Shown here: one piece after another, positions 11,635-22,904 of the stretch | Layout: every line of letters begins with the position of its first letter | Numbering within the stretch: the first letter of the stretch is position 1 | Assembly (NCBI GenBank): GCA_963854835.1 | Contig: OY978526.1 | Location: 42,757,140-42,821,139, forward strand | From: Megamerina dolium | Taxonomy: Eukaryota > Arthropoda > Insecta > Diptera > Megamerinidae | Reading direction: 5' to 3' | Length of the DNA: 64,000 nucleotides | Translations under genes and position numbers: made by a program | Notes under the pieces: model-generated | The model's database searches: none | The model's input: the letters and a program-made list of their open reading frames with translations, nothing else | What the model was told of the DNA's origin: nothing

Positions 11635-12833
11635 TATACCCTGCATAATGCAATATGAAAGGTATATTTATTTCGGTCAGATGTTTGTGTCCACTTGAAG
11701 GAATCTCCGGAGATATAGACATAGATATATATTCGTGATCAGCGTCGATTAAATTTTCGATTTAACCACGCCCACACCAATCATTCAAAGCGACTAACCT
11801 CGAAATTTTCAAAATCTTTAACTTGCTATAACTCACATAATATACCACTTGGGACAACAATATTTGGAACATAGACTTATATTATACTACTATATAACCT
11901 CGCCAAAAGTGGTTGAGCGACGCCTACTTTTTAGAGTAGCTCTCATACAAAGTGTCTGTACTTCTTTTAAATTGAAACAGCTGTAACTTCTACAATCTTC
12001 TGTCCAGAATAACCATAATTGACACTTAGATTAACATGGTAGTCGGAAATAACATGGCGGAAAGTCAGTGTGCCACGCCCACTCCTTCATGGGTCTCCCA
12101 TACAAAGTCGAGGGAATTAAACTAAAACTTTTAAGCTCCATAACTTGGAAACTATTTGGCGTAGAACAATGAGATTTAAGGTATAGATTAGCATTGTACG
12201 AGCAACTGGGCTTACAGTGGGAGTGGGCGCGCCACACCCACTGTTTATTGTAGCCCCCGTACAAAATGACTGAAATTCTTTTAAATTGAAACAGCTGTAA
12301 CTTCTACATTCTTCTGTCCAGAATAACCATAATTGACACTTAGATTAATATCGTAGTCGGAAATAATCTGACAAAAAATCAACATGCCACAGCCACTTCT
12401 TAATGGGGCTACCATACAAAGTTTGGAAAATTAAAAAAAATTTAAACCGCTATAACTTACGAACTATTCAGCGTAGGACAACTAAATTTAAGGTGTGGAT
12501 TGATATTGAAAAATTAATTAGATATACAAGAAAGAGATAAGTCACGCCCACTTTTTATATAGCTTCCGTAGAAAGTCTCGGTTTTATCTTAAACATTAAA
12601 ACAACCATAACTTACTAAATAATACGCCTAGGTCAACCCATTGCAACCTAAGTAGTTTAGTATTATAGGCAGAAATGGTTCCTCCAAAATTGGTGAGGTA
12701 CGCTTGCTTCTTAATGTAGGTCCTATACAAAGTAGTGGAAGAAAAGGATGGATACACGAGCAAACTTTTATATATGTATACCTCTACATATGCAGGGTAT
12801 AATTTGGTCGGCCTCAGCCGACTGTAAGGAGAG
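11635..12833 (+). mobile_element. DINE-1/Helentron-like non-autonomous element
   Basis: It starts TATACCCTGCATAATGCA and ends with the perfect hairpin GTCGGC-CTCA-GCCGAC followed by TGTAAGGAGAG. The interior is a string of degenerate ~160-180 bp monomers containing 'TGGGCGTGGC', 'CTTTGTATGGGAG', 'GACACTTAGATTAA' and 'ACAGCTGT'. The layout (TATACCC start, 'gatcagcgtcg' block, internal repeats, 3' hairpin) parallels Drosophila INE-1/DINE-1, which belongs to the Helentron group. Unit A keeps the empty site 'cctttttatataaaattcg' near 7430-7450, with 'TTTTTAT' on both sides of the insertion. It is non-coding. Confidence 0.72.
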
Positions 12834-13077
12834 TTTTTATATAAAATTCGATCTTATGCTATCGTTGGAACATTTATTAGAATGCTTTGATATTTATTTA
12901 CATACTTACTTGTTGAATATTTACCAAATTGGAATTATATTTTAATTCATATATCTCAATGTTTTAGAAAACTCCCGAAAAAGCTTTCGGATCATGCAGG
13001 AAGAAGAAGACACAAATAACTTTTCATAGCAATTTATTTTTTAACAAACATATTTTCATTTCCAAAGTAGGTATTAC

Positions 13078-13426
13078 TTAGTTCAGTGAATCGATTGCAT
13101 CGAGTTCAGTTGCACGATTTTTATCTGGAAAGGGTCCCATACATTTGTTCGAAAAGGTGAAACAATTATTCGAACAGCAATCCCATTGATATTGGCACTA
13201 ATAAAATAGAAAAGAGAGCATTTAATTTGTATAATTAATCTTTTTTCTTGCCAACAAAATATTGTTAAACTTGTAGTTTATGTATTATAACCATACTATT
13301 AAGTATACTTATAGACTTTCATGTACTTACATATACTCCATGAGGTGCACATTTTTTCTCCGCACCATATGCTGCCATCAGGCAACATACCGCGATTAGT
13401 GCAAATAAAAAGCGATTGGGAGACAT
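13078..13426 (-). CDS. Secreted cysteine-knot-like peptide 3 (two exons)
   Basis: Exon 1 is 13331-13426 (32 codons, protein sequence identical to gene 2) and exon 2 is 13078-13197 (39 codons plus TAA). The intron is 133 bp with GTAAGT and TTTATTAG, phase 0. The 71-residue product keeps the signal peptide and the C-x6-C-x5-CC-x3-C-x6-C spacing. Its differences from gene 2 lie in exon 2: KF to QY, K to N, Y to F, and NQKS to DKNR. Substitutions concentrated in the mature knot while the signal exon is unchanged are suggestive, but too few for a statistical claim. AATAAA lies at 13033-13038. It is probably functional; the role is unknown. Confidence 0.82.
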
Positions 13427-13480
13427 CTCTACTGCTAGAACTTGCGAAGTTGTTTGCTGAAAATGGTCTTGAAGGTACTC

Positions 13481-13488
13481 CTTTTATT
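13481..13488 (-). promoter_or_regulatory. TATA-like box of peptide gene 3
   Basis: AATAAAAG on the minus strand, at the same spacing from the ATG as in gene 2. Confidence 0.45.
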
Positions 13489-13925
13489 CTGAATTTTATT
13501 TATTTGTATCGACGACATTAAATGATATCACATATCACACTATGTATATGATATGTACTACGATAATCATGTATATCACTTTGTTTACTATCAAGTAGAT
13601 TACAGTATACATTTCATATCAGCAAAAAAAAAAAACCGTTTCATATGAAACGTACGAGGCAACCTACCTCACCCTTTCGGATAATACAATACTTCGTCAA
13701 CAATATTTCAATTAGAGGAAATTCCAAATTTTAAAACTCCTTATGGCACTTTTCCAAATTCGACAAGTTGTTTTTTGGAAAGCAGGAATATATAACGATA
13801 TAACAAAAATATTGAAACAACTTCTAAAGGTCGTAGATTTCATATATTTCATTACCATACTTTTGCTCAAATTATTTATAATAATCATTGATTATTGATA
13901 ATAATAATCAAAATATTGATAGTTA

Positions 13926-14384
13926 TTTAATAATTAATAACAATTAACATTAAGAATATCTATATTTTGTTGTTTTTATTGTTATTCAACCACATTTAAT
14001 TATAATTACTTTTAGATTTTAAACACGCTTTCGAAATCCAGTATACAGCAACACATGCTAGTACTTATCATTAGGTGTTCGATTTACTAAATTTTTTTCT
14101 GTTTTCGTCATTTAAAATATGTTTGCTTTCAATTTACGCATGAGACACTTGTTTATGTTTTTGATAAATAAGTTGCTACATCATTTTGCTGTTGTTCATT
14201 ATTTTGTTATTTTCATTTTCTTCAACTGATGCTTCGTTTACAACACATCGTTTAAAATATGTAAAATGTACATTTCAGTCCGACCTCTTCAATGAGGACT
14301 TCAGTTTGGTGTTACATTTGTAATTCTTGTGATTTATATTGCCAAATTAAGTTTAGTAGAAAAAAAAGTGCATATTAACACGTA
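13926..14384. other. AT-rich spacer, nothing recognised
   Basis: Low-complexity AT sequence between unit B and a mariner derivative. No coding signature. Confidence 0.4.
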
Positions 14385-14915
14385 CACGGTGCGACAATAT
14401 GCAATATCTGTTACTTTTTCGGTATATTTATTCGAAATATTCTCCTCCTGATTCAAAACACTTGTTACATCGATTAAAATGCGTGTTCAAATGCGTGTTC
14501 CAGCTCATTGCCTCCAGTGCCCTCGTCGAAGCCCGTTGTATGGTCTGAATGTCATCAAAAAAGCATCCTTTCAACTTCAATTTCAGTCTTGGGAACAAAT
14601 AGAAGTCGCACGGTGCCAAATCAGGTGAATACGGCGGGTGATTCAACACACAGACCTGATTCCGAGCCAAAAATTGACGAGCAATGAGTGCTGTGTGACA
14701 CTTTTCTCTCTTTGTTCCACGTTAAGATTTCAACATCAAACGAACACGTGTTTTGTAAAATGAATGTCAATAAACATTAAATGTCAACCAAATGCCATGG
14801 AATTTTGACAGTTAGTAGAGGAAGGTTGAAGCTTCAAAATGAATGTACACACATAGATGGCGCGCTTGGTTGCTGAGATATGGTTCGAGTCTTAATACAT
14901 ATTTGTCGCACCATG
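14385..14915 (-). mobile_element. mariner deletion derivative (531 bp)
   Basis: Terminal repeats of about 18 bases (CACGGTGCGACAATATG and, inverted, CATGGTGCGACAAATATG) are flanked by TA at 14383-14384 and 14916-14917. The minus-strand frame 14428-14670 encodes the last ~80 residues of a mariner transposase, with 'PPYSPDLAPCDFYLFPRL' (carrying the third catalytic Asp) and 'CFESGGEYFE' at the end. The first two thirds of the gene are missing. It could have moved only with help in trans. Confidence 0.88.
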
Positions 14916-14917
14916 TA

Positions 14918-15854
14918 TAATGAGGTTATTTTTTTGCACAAAACTGCTAAAAATAAACCTATTTTTGGACTTATTTTCGGAATTTATATGTATAATGAAA
15001 TATTAAGACATTATCTTGACAATTGATGGCAATTAATGGTTTCCCTTTAACGTCTGAACCTAAGCAAAACTTCAAAAAACAAACAAAATGACGAACTAAC
15101 TAACATAATATTTAGATCATTTGTATAAGAATTTACATCCCCCCAACAGCCTACGTTGGTGGTACAAAAACAAATATATTTGTATTGATATTTTCTATTT
15201 GTCGCCAAATGTAAATATTTTTGATCATCACTACTTGAATTCACGAATATAGTCATTGTTTTGGAATTGCTTCAGTATTAAGTACATATACTAGAGCGGG
15301 GTAAATTTGTTTACTATAAAGAAACTACAGTTGATTCTAAGTATCTGTGTCTAAAGAACCATATGTTTATAATCAATTTTAACCACAAACATTTTGATGA
15401 ATTTGTATTGTAAATGAACTATAGTTACTTGCACGAATTTATCGTTTCAATTCTGTCACGTGATACGATCGTGACAGAAACTTTTATCTTTGTTTCACTA
15501 CTAAAAAATGGCAATGCTGAAATTATACATTAATGAGTCATACAAATTGGTGCATTTATTTTGTATACATATTTAAACAGTTGTAGTAAAAAGAAATTAC
15601 TAAACTTGAAATAGAGGAATTCACCACGTCTATTGAAATGAAGTGTGCGTAAGCAAATTAGTTAGACTACTTAGAATTGTTTAGTCTTAAACTTGTTGTT
15701 GTTTGCACAATTGTCAATAGCAGACATAAATATTTGAGTTGTCAAAGGCAAACGTATGCAATTCCAGCTTATTATCGTACCATGCTAATTAACGCACGAC
15801 TTATAAGTGGATGCTGGGATTAGGTGATTAATGCGAAGACTTTTTGTGCATAAT
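14918..15854. other. AT-rich spacer, nothing recognised
   Basis: I see no protein family signature on either strand. Confidence 0.4.
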
Positions 15855-16961
15855 GTATCGACCAGATTTTCACACTGCGCCAAATCCTGGAGAAGATCCA
15901 AGAAAAACAGATCGACACACACCACCTATTTGTTGATTATAAAGCCGCTTTCGACAGTCCGGTAAGGGATTACCTCTACGCAACAATGTGTGAGTTCGGT
16001 ATTCCTGCAAAGCTCATTCGACTTTGTAGAATGACACTGCATAACTCCCATTGTGCAGTGAAAATTGGGAAGGACCTCTCCGCACAGTTGTTACCGAACG
16101 GGGTTTCAGACAAGGTGATTTGTTATCGAGCGACTTCTTCAATCTTATTATGGAGAAAGTAATACGAGCTGCTGATCTACGACATAATGGCACTATCTTC
16201 AACAAAAGTGTCATGCTGTTAGCGTATGCTGACGATATTGACATGATCGGCATGAACACGCGAGCAGTCAGTGCAGTATTCTCGGAGTTGGAAAGAGAGT
16301 CGCGTCGGATGGGTCTTGCGGTGAACGAGGGCAAGACGAAGTATCAGTGTCAACAAAGAAATAGTCCTGGCGTCTTGAAGAGCACGTCAAGCACGTTGTT
16401 GACAACTACGCTTTTGAAGTAGTAAGGGACTTTGTCTATCTTGGAACGACGTAATGACGTCAGCTTGGAGATCATGCGTAGGATAACTCTTGCTAACAGG
16501 TGTTACTTTGGGCTGAGTAAGCAATTGAGAAGTCGAGCCCTCTCTCGAAGAACGAAAACTACACTCTACAAGTCTCTCATCATGCCTGTCCTAACATATG
16601 GCGCTGAATCCTGGACAATTTCCACCTCCGATGAGCGAATGCTTGGAGTTTTCGAGAGAAAAGTCCTACGCAAGATCTTTGAACCTATTTGCGTTGGTGG
16701 CGAGTACCGAATAAGGTACAACCATGAGCTGTACGAGCTGTATGCCGATATTGACAGTGTAAAGCGCATCAAAATCCAGCGGCTGCGCTGGCTAGGTCAT
16801 GTCGAGCGAATGGAAGAACACGCTCCAGCTAAGAACCTGACGGCGTTTGGCATTTCTAACTGGCGCCAGCTAGCGAAGAACAGAGATGGCTGGCGAAGCA
16901 TGTTATTTTCGGCCTAAAGCGATATTCGGTTGTTATGGCCACATAAGAAAGTAAGTAAGTA
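15855..16961 (+). pseudogene. RTE-type retrotransposon, 5'-truncated RT region
   Basis: The sequence opens at 'DQIFTLRQILEK' (15859) and 'HHLFVDYKAAFDS' (palm motif A). After a frameshift near 16050 it continues 'GFRQGDLLSS' (motif B) and 'LLAYADDIDMIG' (YADD, motif C, about 16225). A second shift near 16420 is followed by 'DVSLEIMRRITLANRCYFGL', 'YGAESWT', 'VFERKVLRKIF' and 'QRLRWLGHVERMEEHAPA', the typical C-terminus of RTE 'endonuclease-reverse transcriptase'. The GRRRRGR block before the end is missing compared with 20977. The 3' end is a short AAGT repeat, as expected for RTE rather than a poly(A). At least two frameshifts make it dead. Confidence 0.85.
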
Positions 16962-17383
16962 TACGGTGCTTACTTTTTGGCAATCGATTCGTAATTTTTC
17001 CCACATTCAAAATTTGCAATTAAAATATGAAATACGAATGAAGCCTTTTAAAGTTAAAAATGTTATTATTCCATTCCATAAAATGGTTCATGCAGGTGTT
17101 CCGCAATTTACATTGTGAATTCTTCAGAATTTTTAGTTGGCAATCATATTTTTACAAAGAAGTATATTTTTCAGGATGAGATTTGCCTTACGAATTTTGT
17201 GTTAGTTTTTAAAAATTTGCTTTATCTGCGGTAGAAAAGTCAGACTTTTTAAAGTGCCCTTGACGCATAATGCAAAGCTACCAATTTTGTAAACAGTGTG
17301 GTGTGATCTCTGTACCAGACAGCTGAATACAACACATAATGCTATCAGAAGCAATTGTATTGCAATGTTTGTCCTCAAGCTAA
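16962..17383. other. Spacer, nothing recognised
   Basis: AT-rich, without a coding or repeat signature. The final TAA (17381-17383) is the left target duplication of the following MITE. Confidence 0.4.
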
Positions 17384-17868
17384 TAGCCTAGACAGACGGC
17401 ATTAATTAATTCGAATTAACTCGGGCATTAATTGCAGCTAATCCGCATTAACTCTATGAGTTAATTCTCAAAACAAAAGAGGATTAGGGCAATTTGCTAT
17501 GGCAACACTGCTGAAAATTGTCTATTGTGAATTTTTCTAGATCCATTTTACAAAATATTAGGTGTGTTCGCTAACAAAAAACTTTTAATAATTGTTAACA
17601 GTTTTCAACATGAAAAGCGTTGGCGAACAAATACATCCAGCTGTCAATTACGAAGTGTGAATGTCAATCTACAAGTTTCTGATAGTTTTCAGTTCACGTA
17701 CTTCTTGTAGATTTTCTCATATCGAGAGTGACATATGACAGAAATTGATAGTGATAGTAATGTAAGTGAGCAGACCTAATAAAACAGCTATCAGCCGTTT
17801 AGTTAATCCGCAATACTGCCGTCTGTCAGGTTAATATTTTATTCGGATTAAGCCGTCTGTCTAGGCTA
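17384..17868. mobile_element. PIF/Harbinger-like MITE (485 bp)
   Basis: Inverted ends TAGCCTAGACAGACGGC (left) and GCCGTCTGTCTAGGCTA (right) match perfectly. They are flanked by TAA at 17381-17383 and 17869-17871. A 3-bp TAA duplication and short ends fit PIF/Harbinger. The GCCGTCTGTC motif is repeated inside the right end (about 17818-17828). A second, internal inverted repeat (GTTCGCTAAC near 17567 with GTTGGCGAAC near 17621) could form a hairpin. No open frame. Confidence 0.82.
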
Positions 17869-17871
17869 TAA

Positions 17872-20604
17872 GAATATCGAAACTATTGGGTAGAGAAGGG
17901 TATGAAGTATTGCGAATGGCTCCGCGCCATATAAATATTGGCTGAAAATGGCTATTCTGATTTTCACAGTAGAAAAATGCAACAACGGATTATAGACTTT
18001 ATCAAAGAAAACAACTCGTTTAACGTTTGAGAGTTTCGCTTCTTGTTTCATATTTCATTTTGCATTGGATTTTAATTAAATAAGTAATAGTGTTGTTGAA
18101 TGAAATTACATACTTAAATTTAACTAAATCAAAACCAACTATAGCTGACAATAAGAGTCAATGAAATTATTGATTTGAAAGATATAAATTGTTCTGGTTT
18201 TTGATTTTTCAGCAAAAAATCTATGAAATGTTTGAGTGTCGCACGAATTGACTGCAAATAATTTAATGGATCGCTTCCATTAGCATTTGACAAATGAGTC
18301 ACATTTGATGACATAGTGTGACAAATATCTTAGTCGAAACGAGGTGAAGTTGAGTAGATATAACGGACGGAGAACTTGCAGAGAATCGTACAGCTTGTAA
18401 TATTTTCAATTGGCTTAACGATTGATTCTACATTATAATTTCGTATATAAAAAATTGCCTGTTTTTTGATAGAAAAAATTAAATTAAAATTCAAGAGAAA
18501 AAAAAAAATAAACGGCCAACGAGCATGCAAGTCATAAGCACACATTCAAATATTTACATAAAAATCTGTTCGTATTCACTTTACTCATTCAGCAAAATTT
18601 TTTAATAATGAATAGGCAAAAAAAATTCTATTAAAACTTTCTTCCTTTTTACGCAAATTCATCGTTAAAAACTTTGTTGCTGTTTCATTGTTTTTTTTTT
18701 TTTGGTTTTGTTTGTTTTATTGTTTAAATTTTTTTATTTTCAGTACTTCACATAATTTCCAAAGGATTTATTATGCAGGCAGTTCGGATTCAGTTGTATT
18801 ATTTGCACATTAGTTGGATCCTTAGTATATTTGTATTATATGTATTGATGTGTGTGTGTGTGTATGTGGATCATGCGCGAGTTTATACTATGATTTATTT
18901 TATTCTGCTAATTGAAATTATGTTGACTGTGCGAATGTGTATATGTGTGAGCGTGTGGTTTTTTTCTTCTTTGTGACACCATGCGTTTAATGCGGCTTAG
19001 TGTATTTATTCAGCATCATCACAGCAGTTTTACATTGCACCTCATACGCTCCGTTGCATATGTGTCATGTTGCAATTATAAATTAGCTATGCTTTGTTTA
19101 ACAAGCAAATGAGTACGCTAGCGAATGGTATAAAATTAAATGAGCGCAAAAGTTTTAAATGCCGCTCAAGGCAAATACATACATATACATACATGTACAT
19201 AAAATTGTGCACTATATATATATGTACATCTGTGTGGTAAGTATATGAACGTTTGAGAGTTTCTCTTCCTTGTTTCATCTTTCAGTTTGCATTGTATTTT
19301 AATAAAATAAGAGTGTTGTTGAATTAAATTACATACTTAAATTTAACTAAATCAAAATCAACTATAACTGACCATACTACTAAAATGTTTTTATTACTAT
19401 ATCGCCACAAATTGCATCCACATATACGCACAGTATATATCTACTAGTAACTGGAACTAGCGGGTGGTCACTAGTAAGTGACCACTGCCAACGGTAATTA
19501 TTACTATTACTACAACTAGTATGTGTGTGCACAGATGATGTTAACAATACGACAAAACAGCCACCTTAACTTCCTATAGGCAGAAATGGTCTTAAACATA
19601 TTGTTGCAACTTCCTGTTGCCGCCACCGCAAACAAGACAATAACACCATGCATAAACACAAACACACATACGTACCATACACAAAAGCAGACAAGCGCAA
19701 CAAGGAAGGACAGTGAGGAGAGAGATACAAACACATGATACCAGCAAAGAGTCAGTGCAAACTGCAGTAGTGTCACATTAAATTTTTTGTCCTCTTTACT
19801 GCTACTGCTTCTCTTTTATAGAATATGTATTCTATATAAATCTTGATTTTTTCATCTTTTTCTACTTCTATGTTAATAGTAACGTATCTACTCTTTTGTA
19901 TATGCCTTCCTGGTATCTTTGTGAACTCATCATAGCATACGTTGCATTTATTTGCACCCACTTATCGCCATTGTCCGGTGCCATTATCAACTTGATGTTG
20001 ATGTTGCTAACAATGAGAACACATAAATATATATGTATGTATGTATGTTTGTTCAGATACACTTATATATGTTGTGTATAACCGATCCGACCACACTACA
20101 CTGTACCGCACCGCACCGCATCATCATTTACATATAACCAGTTCATGAAAGACTTCCTAGCTAAACTATCTTATGAACTCACAGTCTCTCGTACTATTTT
20201 CTGTTTCCGCTTCGCTCTTATTTCTCTTTTATTTGCTATGCATTATACAATAAATAATTTTAATTAAATTTACTATGTGCACTTTTAATAAAACAATGTG
20301 ACTCTTTGAATTTATATTATGGATGCTAGATCTTTATTGCCTCAAACGTTATAAATAAAATATCATCAAATTGTATCGTTACTGTTTAATAGTTGGTAAT
20401 GGGTAATTGGTGATTGGTAATTGGTAATTGCTAGGATAGCAGGAAATAGGATATGTATATGTATGTTATTGTCATACATCCAAATATACACTCTCGATAT
20501 TAATCATATCCTAAACTCAAAAATTCCAGGGTGTATTTACTTTGAGCCAACTTATGTAATACCCAAAAGGGTGTTTGCTTGTTCGCATGAAAACTGCTGT
20601 TACT
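17872..20604. other. AT-rich spacer with short repeats
   Basis: The segments '18000-18060' and '19240-19380' share 'aacgtttgagagtttc' and 'acatacttaaatttaactaaatcaaaa', a local duplication of about 120 bases. A 9-bp perfect stem (GTGGTCACT-AGTA-AGTGACCAC) lies at 19464-19485. TG and TATG runs are common. No gene is recognised; the short frames are low in complexity. Confidence 0.5.
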
Positions 20605-20606
20605 GC

Positions 20607-21207
20607 TGTTTGAAGTAGTGAAAGACTTCATCTATCTTGGAACCACTAGTGTTAATAGTAATATGATATGTCAGCCTGGAGATATTGCGAGGGATCACTC
20701 TTGTTAACGGGTGCTACTTTGGGCTAAGTATGCAATTAATTCAGAAGTCGACCCCTCTCTCGAGCAACGAAAACCACAATGGACTATTTCTACCTCAGAT
20801 CAGAGAATGATCGGAGTTTTCGAGAGAAACAATTACGCAAGATCTTTGGACCTATTTGCGTTGGTGGCGAGTATTGAATAGGGTACAACCATGAGCTGTA
20901 TGAGCTATATGCCGACACGGACATAGTAAAGCGCCTTAAAATTCAGCGGCTGAGCTGGCTAGGTCATACCGAGCGAATGGAAGAACATGATCTGGCTAAG
21001 AAGGTGTTATATTCGGAACTCGCTGGTGGACGACGCAGAAGAGGAAGATCTATCCTCCGATGGAAAGATCAAGTACTAGAGAAGTTGTCAGTGGTTGGAA
21101 TTTCTAACTGGCGCCAGCTAGCGAAGGAAAGAACTGGCAGGCGAAGCACGCTAGATTCGGCCTAAATCGATTTTCGGTTGTAATGGCCACATAAGTAAGT
21201 AAGTAAT
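20607..21207 (+). pseudogene. RTE-type retrotransposon, C-terminal fragment
   Basis: Frame pieces read 'VVKDFIYLGTT', then 'STSDQRMIGVFER', and finally an open stretch 20977-21165 with 'GRRRRGRSILRWKDQV' and 'GISNWRQLAKERTG'. The last is the conserved RTE C-terminus that the 16 kb copy has lost. The 3' end carries the same 'atggccacataagtaagtaagtaa' AAGT repeat. It is 5'-truncated and frameshifted. Confidence 0.82.
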
Positions 21208-21499
21208 ATTTAAAATTGGATAGAATCGAATAAAACTTCCATATGTACTATATGGTCTTAAAATTTGAGCACGAAAATATGCAGTCTATAAGCTAAAATT
21301 CGATAGGTATGATTACACTTGTTAAGGAATTGACTAGTTGGAAAATGAGAGCAATTGGGCGAAAATCACGACTAGATATAGCTCTTGAAAATGCGCATTT
21401 TCAGATGAAAATGACTCAAATTTGTAGGATCTCTATATATTATGTCTGAATCTGAAATTTATCGTGTGTATGAATTAAAAGCCGACCTTTTTTAGTGTT

Positions 21500-22150
21500 T
21501 AAAAATAATTTATTTTTAAGAATTCTGTAAAAAAACATGTCATGTAAAGTATTGTCCATAAGAATCTGACATTTTCCCATCTTTATGTAATCTGGTAATC
21601 TGAAGGCGCCAGGTCTGGGCTATAAGGCGGGTGGGGTACAACTTCCCATCCGCTATTAGCAAGATAGTTTTTGACTGAATAGCATTGTATGGCCGTGCGT
21701 TGTCATGCCTACTCGTGTCTGGTCGCATATTCCTGCCGTTTCTCGACCATTGCTATTTTTAACCGCATCAACCGTAATGGTTCGACCAGGTCTTGGTCAA
21801 GTTATGTTTTCAAATCCACGTGTTAAAATTGTAACGGCTGTCCAGACCGTTCTTTGATTTTGATATCAAAATCGCCGTTTTTAGAGCGCACAAACCACTT
21901 TATACTGTCTATTGGATAAGGAATTGTCGCCACACAATTTCACAAACAAACGATGACTTTTAGCCGCAATTTTTTTTGCAAAGAAGTAACTTAATAAAAC
22001 TTCCCGCAATTTGCTAATTCTCATAATTTTCCATTGTGAAAACAAATGTGGTGCGTACAACTAAATTGAAAAGTTTTTACTGATTTTGACAACAAGGGAA
22101 TAGACATTTAAAATGACATATCGGACAGTAATGTACTAACATCGCGCTTA
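21500..22150 (-). pseudogene. mariner relic sharing the 5.3 kb deletion
   Basis: On the minus strand the 5' leader and start match 5340-5640, although the open frame is lost early. The sequence jumps at the same point from 'gttaaaaatagcaatgg' to 'gcgaccagacacgag' and 'catgacaacgca'. It goes on to a degraded C-terminus that includes a frameshifted 'PHPPYSPDLAPSDYQ' region (about 21580-21640), which the 5.3 kb copy has lost. It is therefore a longer sibling of that deletion derivative. Confidence 0.8.
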
Positions 22151-22184
22151 CGCGTGGCGCCATCTAACGTAACGTGTCACCGAT

Positions 22185-22315
22185 TCTGCCGTTCGGAACT
22201 GACTAAAATAAGTAAATCCCTTCTAATACTGTCCAAAATTTAACACTCATAACAGTACTGGAAGAGAATCTATGCCAAAGAGCCCTTCGTAGCATATAAG
22301 TGCTACACATATATT
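22185..22315 (+). mobile_element. SINE copy, 3' fragment
   Basis: This begins at 'ttctgccgttcggaac' and runs to the tail 'ataagtgctacacatatat'. The tRNA-like head is missing. It abuts the mariner relic. Confidence 0.8.
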
Positions 22316-22319
22316 TTTT

Positions 22320-22904
22320 TACAATATAATACACGATAATGTACAATATATACTTATTTGTGTATAAATTGTACATATTTTTAAATATATACCTATACTA
22401 CGCAAAAAATAATCAGAAATGTTAATTTAAATGGCGTTGGCATTTCAATAGTGTCTACGCCAGAATGAATATCCTCACATTGCCCTGTGTGTTTTTTCTA
22501 AATTGAGGGAATGGGTTGGTTGATCTGGCATCACCGATTTCTGCCAACTCGCCCATTCTGCTCCAAGAATGATACAGATTGCGCTCTGCAACGTCATAAA
22601 CGAAACAGTACGAATAGTAGGCAAATAAGAAGTGTCAAAATCTCATACAAAAGGTAAATAAAACTGCGAACGTTTATACAAAATTGTAAAATAAGCAATA
22701 TTTATTACTTTGTTATCGAAAATATTAGAAGAAACAAGTAAATAAATATACCGCGAAAATATGTATGTAAACTAAAATGACCAGTAGTTGCCTAAGTAGA
22801 AAAGCTATGGATCAAAATATATAAATTAAAGCGAAGTGGTTTCGTGTCTTCATTACAAGTTTTATTGTGCACATATGTATACATGTATAAATATTTAAAA
22901 TAAA
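22320..22904. other. Spacer, nothing recognised
   Basis: AT-rich on both sides of a less AT-rich patch at 22440-22640 that I cannot assign. Confidence 0.4.
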
